NCBI GenBank assembly: GCA_008360955.1
Contig: LUCM01006846.1
Span: 62,001 to 126,000 of the forward strand
Direction: 5' to 3'
DNA length: 64,000 nucleotides
From: Fasciolopsis buskii
Lineage: Eukaryota; Platyhelminthes; Trematoda; Plagiorchiida; Fasciolidae
Positions 53,481 through 64,000 of this stretch are shown here, in pieces. Under the pieces are notes generated by a model. The model was not told the DNA's origin. It ran no database searches and saw only the letters and a program-made list of their open reading frames with translations. The position numbers were made by a program, and so were the translations under genes. How positions within the stretch are numbered: position 1 is the first letter of the stretch; the number at the start of each line of letters is the position of its first letter.

Positions 53481-56400
53481 TGTTCTATTATGATGTCCCA
53501 AAAATGATGGTTTCTCATGTGATCATTATGACTGAATATCAATCATTGTTACAAAACAGTTGAATAATTATTATGAATATTTCAACTTTGATTCCGTATA
53601 AGTATCCAGTTCTTTTGTAAATAGATAATCGTTTGTTAGCTGGATGAAATAACCCTTGATGCGGAGTGGAATAAATTTGTATTTTCAAATCCATCCGGTT
53701 CATGAACATCCGGTGTGAAGCTGGTTGTGCCGGCCGGACATATTTTCGACCGCGAGGTTTTATATGGACATGAGGCACGTGTGGCAGTTGGCTTAAGAAC
53801 GGTTTTGCTTGTTTTGTGCTTTATCTTGCTCCGATACAGTCCAGAGGTGGACATTTGCATGGGTGGAAATAAACGAACGTAAAGGCACTGGCAGATGATC
53901 CACCAAATTTGCGGAATTTTATCAACATTCATTTCGCGGCTTTATCTCTGGACTGATGCACGAAAGATGTAAAGCCTTTACGAAACAATTTGCTGCCGAG
54001 ATGCAAAGTGATTAATCTAAAGGTCACTTCGCACTTTTAGATGTCGACTACATCATCTACTGTTACTCATTCGCAATCATTCGTGAGGAAGCGAAATGAT
54101 GTCTGGCTCATTGATATAATTCTGCCAAACATTCGACAAGGTTTCACATATAGTTACACGGCAAATTTTTCACCTAGAAGTAGTAAAAATGACCGAAAAC
54201 TTGCTGGTCAAAGAGCTTTGTGATTATTAAGGAGGAAGAAAATCCGCGTCCATTCAATCTGATCTAGTTTTTTGAGAAAAGGTTAGTAGAGTTAATATAA
54301 AAAATTACATAGAAAGTTGCCAAGTGTGAATTACAGAACTGGTTATAAATAACTTCATCTACTTGGTTTGTAGTTCAGAAAGATTTTGCGACAACTAGAC
54401 ATTTATCACTGAATGTTGAGTCCGAAACTGCTAGGCGTCCGTGTAAGCAATTTTCAATAGTCTGTATTATCTTAACGTGGTTTTATTAAATACACCAAAT
54501 GCTATTTACGTTGAAAATCTCCCTCAGGCTCATGCAGAAAATAATGCCCAGTTCAGAATTGTGGGAGATATCTTCCACTGACATGATATTTTTCAATAGC
54601 ACCACTGGTTGCCGAATAAGAATGAACCACAATTGGATTTGAGGTGGTAAATGCAAGTACACTATAGGTGCCCTGCAAAACATTGTTACAAAATCCGACA
54701 TAGAATTTTGAAATCAAACACCGCTGACGCTATGTGAAGAAGAAGGTTATTCTTGTAGGTGTTTTAAACTGGAGTGACGTGCCATAAGCGCACGTTTCGA
54801 TTTTCTAAATGTGTTCTCGTTTGCTTCGTTAACAGCAAACGACAAAGCTCAGCGAAACCAAAAACCACCTCTTATGTTCGATTTGGAGAGTCGATATTAT
54901 CAGAAATCCACCGTGATGGTATTTTCTCCACTAGTGGTAGTTATTACGTTTAAAAACACTGCCTTCACTCGCCCATAACTGAAGACTGTTACATTATGCG
55001 TCACATTTCATAGAGTCTTGAAATGAGAACGGCGCATCCAGGCACATAAATCGGTACATCTAAACGTTCCCTGGGAGTTACTTGATTGTAATGCTTGATT
55101 TAAGAAAGAGTGCCCACGGTAATCGAAACTTTGGGGAATTATAATGTCCACCAAGAACGTCATGCTATTACCGTTATGACATTCAAAACAAAAGGAAAAT
55201 TATGCTAATTTGAAATAATGCAAAAAAGTTCAACTGAAGCCACCAGCCGCAAAATGTCCATTTTTTCGTCCTTTATGGACCCAGGTAATTCTCGGGACGC
55301 TTACCTGTAGAATACAACGGTTTCATCTGCTACTGAGACACAAACAATTTAAATTATTCTGGAGATTTGGAAATTGTGGCTGTGAATTTCGTTTTCGGTG
55401 ACTAAGGAAAAATCTACGTCGTGATCAAATCAGTTGCTTGTGAAAGCTCAGTGATCCTGCCTGTTCGTCTTGTTCTTTGGCTTCCAGATAGCTTCTGAGG
55501 TTGCGGACGTAACGTGTTTAATCGTACTGCCAGTAGCATTTTGTAGACGTATTTTCAGTTGGATGTATCGCATAATAAACTCTACGTTACAAGCTAAGGT
55601 GCTTTCGACAGAACTCTTCGCTTCGCAGTCCATAAGAGCAACGCTCTCTATCAGTCACAGAAAGATTATTTTGTCAGGAGTCAGTATCTGTGCTCTCAAT
55701 ATGATGCCGCAGAAATTTAACACTAATGAGTCAAAAATGATCCCCAATTCTTTTGAATTAATTACTCTAGTGCTTGGAACGGGAACACAATACACGGTTA
55801 AAAGCCAGTGGTAAATTTGCCAAGGAAGCTAAAGGGCGACATATGCAGTTAGGTGACGTAATTTACCTTGTATCGATCCTTTTTACAGAGGCGGAATCTC
55901 TGTTAGATTAAAGCTAAAGTATACTAGTTAATTACCACTGGCATTGTTGTTTGTCACAAAATCAAACCAATGGAAGTAGTAGATTACTTTAAAGTTTAGC
56001 TCCAGTTCATGTCTCAACACTACGCTTTCATTTTCTAGGATAAAGTTGAGCAAAGTGGGAGAGGTAAAAAGCGTTTTGATTTTATAGGATAACTTGGATA
56101 AATTATTTTACGTCTATTCGGCCAGCCTATTGCACTCATTTCTTTAGCCTGGCTAGTGAACATACATGCCGTTCTTGACAACGAAGGCAAGACATTTGGA
56201 AAATAGGAATTGAAAGACTGGACGGATCAGAAGTCACACTTATTCGGTTGGCACACTACCGGTTTCGCGATAATTGTCGCTTCTACGCCGTACTATCTTG
56301 TACACTCCGATATTGATCTCCGTACCAGAATTTCATTTGAATCACTAGGGCTGTGCATGGAGGATGAATCGATTTATGGACCACAACGGTGAATTTTTGG

Positions 56401-58885
56401 CGGTTTCCGTTGATTAGTCAAGGGCAACCTTCGGAAAGAAGACACGTCGTTTTAAGTATTCGGTTTCAATTGTGTTAAGCTTGACGAAACTGGTAGTGAG
56501 CTTCTAGGGAAATTTTGTTCTCTCTTCAATTTGCCATGATACTTACTATAAAACCGAAACCTTAGGACCAAGTGTTCTCTTTCCAAATCTAGCCCTTGCA
56601 TAACCAATGAAAACCATCCACAATTCACTGCTGGGATTCACGTATACCACTGGACGAACTGGACTCAAATATAACAAACTGATAAAAGAGGTTATATCTG
56701 ATTACTGTCTACTTTTAAAGGGAGCATTTTTCACTATTCCATGTAGCGAATCGGTAAACTTCTCTCCACTAAGATCGATTTCACTCGCCTAAGATGAGGA
56801 CACTTAGCCGGACGATAGTTGTCATAATTGTACTCCGTAGTCCATTTCACCCTTACGCAGTAAAACAGCCGTGACAAGTTTGACCTTGTCCTTCCTAGTT
56901 CTGAAAAAGCTGCACTCTCCACCCCAAACGTTTTAACTCATTTCAGTTAATGGTTTAAACAGAGATTACCACACGGGTAATGAGCAAATCTTACACGGAT
57001 TTTGGAAAAACGGAATTATTGACCATATTGTAGAATATTTATGGGAAATTGATATAATCCTTTGTAAACTGAAAAACGATGAAAATCTGAGTAGCCCACA
57101 AAATTTCAGATGCAAATCATGAGGTATGAAATCTATAATGTTTTCCGCCCAAATTCTGCCGACTGGTCCGATGAGTTGCCCAAGTGCAGGCGATGGACAA
57201 ATGATTTTGAAGGTGGCCACTGGAGAAAGCAAATGTCCGAATCCCAAATTCACCAGTCACTTGGGTAGTAGGCGGCAGCTTGGTGATTTCCGGCACCGTT
57301 TTTACACTTGTCTTCTTGAAAACCTTTGTGCTTTCTATAACATCACAAGTTTTAAGAATAAGGTTCATGGCTCCAAGTGCCCGGAATCTTCGAGAATATG
57401 TGGTATGCGCAATCAGAAAATAGAAACCCAGTAAATGCAGGTTTGTTTTCGAAAGCTTCTACGGTCCGGTCTCGTTGTCCTCAAGTTTGGGAGATAGATA
57501 GCAATTAGTTGAATTGATTCTAGGCAGCAGCATAACTGTTCTTCGATTAACCAGGCTTGTAGTGGATGCATTGCTGAGACAAAAACAAAATGGTGTACTG
57601 TCCAAAATGAGTGAATGGAAAAAAGCTTCATTTTCTAGTGCCTCTGTTTATTCTTTGTTGCGTGACATGTTTGATTAGCACCAGGATACGCCATTGTTCA
57701 TGAATGCCTTACAGTGATTGTCTTTCCTTCCGCCTGGAAGAGGAATGTGATATGGTCCCTAAATTTTATGCTTCAACTGTTCGCGCACATTAGACTGAAT
57801 CTTTCGTCAACCTTATTGTTGTCACTTTAACTAATGGAAATGAAGGCTTTTTATTTTCGCGGAAGACTTGAAAAGCGAACTGGCAAAGGATCCTGCCCAA
57901 CAATTGAAAGTTTCCTATGAAAGGGACCAAACTGTCCCGTAGTAACCGGGGGTAACTACTATTACCTAATTCCAGTCGGACATGCTATGTAGAAATGAAA
58001 AATTATGGCGAAATAAAGAAACAATTATTTTTTCCCCAGTTTGCGAATATTTTCCGTGGCTTATAGTTGCTTTCCTGATTTGCAACTGTTTTCATCACAG
58101 TACAGTGGGCAAGTTTATTTTACAAAGAAAAAATCATTTTCGCCCGTTTCAGTTGCCCCTGAATATCGATTTGGAAATTCACCAGCACACCTTGAAACAG
58201 CTTCGCGGATACTAATACACGTGACAACCGGGACAGCATGTGATCGGATTGCATTTAAATTTTTCTAACTCCGTCTTTCTTTACAAGAAAGCCCATCAAA
58301 AGCACTGTCCACATTCAATACACGAGAATTCTTTTAGCAAGCTATCTTGTAATACATTTACTTGTTGGAATCCTGTGTTTACACAGTGGTTTCTTGCACG
58401 TTCGCTGGCCTCCTCAAAGCTTCCACTGAAGTCCCTTGAGTACTTGGTTCCGTTAGCATCTTGATTTATGTGTTGAATTCACAACCGGAATTGGTTTACG
58501 CACCAAATACTTAACTATTCGATCGCATAAAATGTCAGTAGTATAAACTCCGGACAGAAAACAGTTACTAACTCCGGGCATTTCTTCACTGATATTGTAT
58601 CGTAAACGATTACCGTGACCAATTTCATAAGATAGGGCTAAAGACAGGGACAATGAAAGCACAATTAGCTAGGATTAGAACGCTCAGTTGTAAATTAGCA
58701 AGCAGAGCGATAGATAAAAGAAGTATCACCTAACTCCTTGAAAATTCCCAGCGAGCACACTGAGAAACCATAAGTTGGCTAACAACCTCGCTTTCAGTGA
58801 TTCGTATTCACACTATCACAATACATTAGGGAGAATGTTTAAGGGGAATTGGATTGATCACATAAAAATACGAGTGGGTAAGGGA
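53481..58885. other. No recognisable gene
   Basis: Open frames at 55448-55814 and 56966-57434 on both strands have no recognisable motif. A GC-richer patch lies at about 53690-53770. Nothing else is seen. Confidence 0.6.
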
Positions 58886-59268
58886 TTTGTGGTGTTATAT
58901 GCATAACCTGAATACACCAGAACGTGCTGTATTGTTTGTTTTATGGTCTAGGGTTTGTATTGGGACGGAGTGCGGGCCACGGGGAGTTGAAGCGCAACCA
59001 CAAATTGTCTTTGAGCACAGTGGAGGACTATAAAGACGGATCGCGACAGTTACCGCAGTGCTCAAGATGCCAACCCAGACTGTTGACCCCGGACCCTGTA
59101 TAAGGTCAGGGGTCGTCACAATCCTTTGCTGTGCGCTCAAAAACAATTTTTGGTTGCCCTCCAACTCTCCTGGCCCACCCTCCGTCCCAAAACAAACCTT
59201 AGACCACAAACCACTTAATACAACATGTTCATCTGTATTCCGAATATTCCTGAAACACCACAAACATC
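58886..59268. repeat. Long imperfect inverted repeat (two ~140 bp arms)
   Basis: The arm at about 58886-59025 is matched by the reverse complement of about 59128-59268. Shared blocks include TTTGTGGTGTT, ATGGTCTAGGGTTTG versus GTGGTCTAAGGTTTG, TTGGGACGGAG, GGGCCA and AAATTGT(C/T)TTTGAGC. About 100 bases separate the arms. The open frames at 58895-59263 (minus) and 59058-59369 (plus) are two readings of the same repeated unit. It could be two inverted copies of one dispersed element or a foldback/MITE-type element. Confidence 0.75.
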
Positions 59269-61610
59269 AATTACTTGGTGATAACAAAGGTTCGATAATT
59301 TTTTCTAACCTTAGGTGTTTAATGTTAAAGTTTCACTCTTGTCCTTATAACATTTCAAGGCGCCTTTAATTTGCGAACTTTTGGTGGGTAAAATAATGCT
59401 GCATTACGAAAGATATACATTGATACACTAGTCGTTGTAAGATTTGCCAAAGCAACAATAAATAACCAACTTAATAAGATCTATTTCTCAGTGAAAATGT
59501 AAAACGGAGACACAAAAACTACTTAACGTACCAGTGTGAACCGCTGACACTATGTTGGCGACACTTGATTGCGGAGATCAATCCGTACTGAGCTTCCACC
59601 AGAATGACCCTAACTGTCAACAGATAAACTGAAAGTAACTACTGCCAAAGACACGTTGTGGCTCGCTAGAGGTGATGACTATATTTGCTTGATATGCTAA
59701 CCAACCCAATTGTTGGGAGAACATCGTTGAGAAGAATTGTGAAAGAAATGGAAAAGGATGTGAATGTAAGCGCAAAATACAGGTACACTATGCCACAAAA
59801 TCTTTGAATATAGATCTGAAGTGACCTCAAGTTTCCCAAATCACATAGCAATGGATTTACACCCATCCCCACCTTAACTAGATCCAGACATATGCTAAAA
59901 CAAGAAGAACTGAAAACCAATGACAGAAGAAATCTGCCATTTGTCTATCAATGTCTAGGTTCGCAAAGAATGTTCCGTCGATCGAGCTGAAAAATGGCAC
60001 GAATACTTGAGCACACGTTTTCAGCAGGGTAATCAGATTCAAATGTTTGTATTCGACTTTTACAAAAATCAAAAGCGCAAGGCATCTAATTTGGCCACAT
60101 TACAGCGGTCAGAAATTATAACCCCAAATGCAGCAATCTGAAACAAATGTCCGCAGAAAGTGATTCCTGAGATGAAACGAAAGCTTCAACCATCTCAGTT
60201 TCCCCAGATTAGTTGCGAAGAAATCTAAACCAGGGGCAGATTTGCACCCTATTAATGAAGTACCTAGTTTGCGTATTCATGGTTTACTGGAAATAAATTA
60301 AACCCACATCCACCAAATAAACTTTGAAAGGTAAACAAGAGCAGTTTTAAGAACGTTGTAAGTCTGTGTTTGGCTCAATCACTTCATTTGCAAACGAAAT
60401 AATAATGCTGATTATTGAAATTCAGGTAAGTTTTCCGAAAAACGATTGATCAATTTTTGGCCCTACTTCAGTAGTTTTGAGTATGTTATCATCTGTTGTT
60501 GTCCTATGCATAGTAGACGTCGTTGATTAGTCGTGAATACAAGTGTTGAAGAGCGGTCTCTTTTTCCAAAAACCATGACTGGTGAACCCTTAGACACTCG
60601 CGGGACCTTAGATTACGTCATAAACACCAAATTTGTGTACTATCTGTCAAGGACGGTGCGCTTAGGAGTTATGCGTAGGTTTATAAATAGCTGTACTGCC
60701 ATATCGGTAGTCTGGTTAGAATTTAGCTGGCATGTTTCATTACCTCTCTCTGTCTGTAATCGAGTGGGAAAATGTTGTCTCCTATACTCGACTTCACTCC
60801 AACTTTGCCAGAGGACGTTCTACAGAACGCTTTATTTGGTCTGACAGAACGTTCGATTGCTCTTTCTCTAGGGGACAGGGAATTTCGCTTAGGATATGAA
60901 GACAGTACTGCTTAGTTGAGGAACAAAACACAAATAATTCGACGTATTTTGGATGGTTTGATGACTGGGGTATCCCGGTGACCTATGTGCTTTGCGCCTT
61001 TGAAGTGCAAGATCAACAGGGGACTGCGCCAGCACACCGTTTTTGCTGATCGGCTAGCGTTAGTTCATACATTTAAGTTCTCGGGGAGGTCGGCAGCATA
61101 AAAGTTGCATTGAACAGTTTGTTAAAAGTGTGACATTTGAATTAACGGAAGAAACGTTCTGCTTCCTTCCGATGAAAGATTATAAGATACCAAGGTCCGC
61201 AATATTCAGTTCAGCTGTTAAACCTGACCTCGGCGAGTTATGGATGCTTCAGATATTTTTTCTGTATTCGACGAGCGATATGAGAGAAGAGCCGATCAAA
61301 TCTGGTGTATATGGCAGATGAATAGTTACAAGGTGAATGGTGTTTTTGAATGTTAATGTGCTCGTCCTGGCAGCATTCGTTTGTTCGGTTACATTTTATG
61401 AATGCCGGGCAATCGTTTACTTTCCAATTAGGATTTGTGCTTGATTTCCATTTGGTTGGCTATAATTTGTCGAAAATGGTCCTAGGTCTAAGTTCTCTTC
61501 ATGATGGATATGCCCAGCCGGCGACCTATGACAAGAATGATGAATCTCTTATCTTTTACTTCTTTTATTAATGAAATAACGATGTACACCATTTTTGAGG
61601 AAGGGGGCCG
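59269..61610. other. No recognisable gene
   Basis: Short open frames only; no motif, RNA gene or repeat recognised. Confidence 0.6.
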
Positions 61611-61725
61611 CGGCCAACAGAGGATTGCCAAGTGGGGAATTCGATCCGCGGTGGGAGGATTCCAACCCGCGAACTTCACATCCGAACTCCGCGATCTTAT
61701 CCGCTTGACCCCCGCCGGCGTGAAC
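61611..61725 (-). mobile_element. tRNA-derived SINE
   Basis: On the minus strand, GGGGGTCAAGCGGATAAGAT is an excellent tRNA-type A box (GGTCAAGCGGATAAG). It is followed about 35 bases later by a B-box-like GGGTTGGAATCCT and then GC-rich tail sequence. Box order and spacing fit a Pol III promoter from a tRNA. The B box has a G where the invariant C of GGTTCGAATCC is expected, and no clean cloverleaf acceptor stem is apparent, so this is a SINE or tRNA pseudogene and not a working tRNA gene. It is a different family from the pair at 40.2-40.65 kb. Confidence 0.6.
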
Positions 61726-62325
61726 ACATCTGTTTTTTATTTTCTATTCACAATCGCGTTAGAACCACATGAAAGGTAATTTCCCAGACAAAATCTAATA
61801 TTAAACACAAAAATCGTACTAAAAAATGCAAGGTTTCTTTGCAGAATTAGCTATGTGATAGATAAAGGTCTTGTGGAATGCTTTTTCTGCTAAGTATTGT
61901 AGTCTACTACATGGGAATGAAGCGACATTTAAATCATTATTACATAACTTAATCTCAGAATAGGTTATCATCTGAAGATAGGCTGCTTTTACTTTGTTAC
62001 ACACGTGGCATCAGTGACAACGAAATCGCGCGAATAAAGTCATATGAGGAATCATTTTACATACAAGCGTGAAATCTGTCCTGCTGACGTCAAAACGGAA
62101 GGTCAGTAGCTAATTAGTTCGTCAGGCAGTGTCCTAAAAGGCGTTCTGCTTTCAGTATATATTTCCATGCTGTATCATTTTCCAAAATGCCTTCATTTTC
62201 GACCAGTACGAAACCTTGATGCACACAATGAACGGTTGATCAGACGCAATCAGCAAAGAGCAGGCTCCCATTTATTTCGGAACAAATCTGTCTTTGACAT
62301 TCGAGAACTGTTATTTAAAAAGTTG

Positions 62326-62349
62326 TATAACTGTATAACTGTATAACTG
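62326..62349. repeat. (TATAACTG)x3 tandem repeat
   Basis: Three perfect tandem copies of an 8-base unit. Confidence 0.95.
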
Positions 62350-62580
62350 ATTCTAACGTAGTCGCTTTTTTAAATTCTGGCCGACTGACGGCCTTGAATT
62401 GTGATTGTTCTGTCCAGTAATCCTTCCCAGCTTCTGTTCAGTAGCAATTGCCGATCGTTTAACTCAACTGAACTGCTGTCCATTCCCTGGGGAATTGCTG
62501 ACATGGAAAAGACGGACGCTTGGTGACAGCGAAATTCTCGGATTGGCTTAATCTTAGGAGACTTCAATAGCCAGGCTGCC

Positions 62581-62930
62581 GAATGGTGAGCGATGGTAAT
62601 GTGTTACCGATGACAAAAACGATAACGCATTTGGTGGTGATGGTTGAGACATTTCAGCTAGTTTCACTCATTTGGATAATGATATCAATCAAACAGTTGT
62701 TCCCGATGCTACTGTTGATGACTATAACCATGATGAGCGGATAATGACCATCTTGATAAAGATGAAATGCATGATAAATTGGGACATGATGATGATGTCG
62801 TACATGATGATTATGGTCAGTTAGAGGATTTAAATAATTCCGTTGATAATTATAACGGTGGCTTTAATGACGAGGGCAACAGCAGATAATGGTGTTGACA
62901 GCATTTCCGACAACGACGATTCGGATGATG
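62581..62930. repeat. Degenerate GAT trinucleotide tract
   Basis: The plus strand is rich in GAT and variants with the same flavour and orientation as the array at 52.3-53.5 kb, but more decayed and broken by stops. Confidence 0.75.
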
Positions 62931-64000
62931 AGTTTGAACATGCCATTTTGTGGTTACTAAGGGTTATCTGATTTGTGGTGTAAAATACTTGAACGATGCC
63001 AAAACTGGTGACGAAAAGGTTCAGAGAGTGTTATTATCAAAAAGCACCATGCTGATGGCCACATGGATGTTTTCGATTGCATTCACCCCGCAGATTTAGG
63101 TACTCACTAAGGAAATCATATCCCTTGGCTTCTCTGTGCCATTCATTATTACTCATCTGATGGGGAAATAGTTGGCCGTCTACGAATACAAAGTTCACTT
63201 TGCAAAGGCGAATTTTCAGCAGACGATTGTTTCGTTTACCCTAGAATTCCACGGCATTATCCATTCGATCCGAAGCCAAAAGACATCCTCATATGAACCC
63301 CGTACATCCGAATTCTACGCAGTAGGTGCCACAGAAATCAAAGGAGTGTCTATCGCAACCACCAGCCGAACTTTCCACCCACCATTACCCTATGATGCAA
63401 TAAAACCGTTCTAAGGCTCTATCGGACTTGTCAATCGATAAGCATGTTCAACTGGATAATGCTGTAAGACCGATCGGTCAAATGATGTACGATGAAAATT
63501 AACTTCACACCAAAGCTATTTTAACAAATACCAAGAAAAATGTACGTAAACAAGAACGGCAGAGCCGAAGAATTGGCAGGTGAAAAACAACATCAGCAAT
63601 ACCTTGAACTTGAACCACTTACAGTTTAAAAGGTTTAAGTTAGTAAAGTAATAGTTTACATCGGCTTGAAAATAACTATAGTGAAAACGCAAAATGTAGA
63701 TTTAAACGGTCAAAAGAGCGGGAAATAACGAATGGTAAGAAAGAACGGTACACATTCTGTGGTTTTCTCGTTTCCGGACTTTATAACGAGACAAATTTTG
63801 CAGGGAGATCATATAGCTTTCGTTCCACTGGCATCGATCGCGAGTCATTTTATCGTCTACAAATGGCGATCACTCTCATCACTCGGATCTCAGGTAGGAG
63901 TCCAAAACCGAAACTAGTTTTCTATTCCTTCAATTCAAGGCATAGCCTGACCACCGCGCTGCTTCTTCCAACCTTAGCTAGCACGTGCAAAAAGAGCACA

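Larger units (their letters stand above)
61726..64000. other. No recognisable gene; repeats only
   Basis: The stretch contains the (TATAACTG)3 and GAT tracts listed separately. The open frame at 63172-63414 has no recognisable motif. Confidence 0.6.

Noticed and set aside
52342..53501. Several long Asp-, Met-, Ile- and Ser-rich open frames
   Set aside because: They are different readings of the same degenerate GAT repeat; none is favoured over the others.
58895..59369. Two long open frames, minus 58895-59263 and plus 59058-59369
   Set aside because: They are the same repeated unit read from the two inverted arms; no protein family is recognised.
1..64000. CRISPR arrays, operons, bacterial promoters or rRNA genes
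   Set aside because: None seen; the exon-intron structure shows a eukaryotic nuclear genome.

Overview
The window reads as a piece of an invertebrate animal genome: AT-rich, almost entirely non-coding, with short exons separated by introns of 2 to 8 kb. A flatworm would fit the long introns and the sparse coding, but nothing in the window proves the phylum. There is no sign of bacterial, viral or organellar organisation.

One gene can be supported. It lies on the minus strand and covers at least 2224-24441. Six exons join in frame across five GT-AG introns, and every splice phase is compatible. In coding order the exons are 24301-24441, 21718-22210, 17922-18108, 12928-13476, 10101-10180 and 2224-2408, giving 1635 nt or about 545 codons. 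The product is a rabphilin-type Rab3/Rab27 effector. It has an N-terminal Rab-binding helix, an eight-cysteine FYVE-like zinc finger, the SGAWF Rab-contact motif, a disordered Ser/Thr/Pro linker, and a C2A domain whose last part and whose C2B partner would lie beyond position 1. The initiator exon was not found, so both ends of the gene are missing. The most unusual part is an insertion of about 90 residues inside the zinc finger, between the third and fourth cysteine pairs.

From 24.4 kb to the right end (about 39.5 kb) I recognise no conserved protein. This stretch is intergenic sequence and/or a very long first intron. It holds degenerate trinucleotide (GAT) tracts at 52.3-53.5 and 62.6-62.9 kb, a GTA/GATA tract at 33.0-33.6 kb, two tRNA-like SINE copies facing each other at 40.2-40.65 kb, a long imperfect inverted repeat at 58.9-59.3 kb, and a tRNA-like SINE at 61.6-61.7 kb. 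Most long open frames here are chance or repeat-derived.
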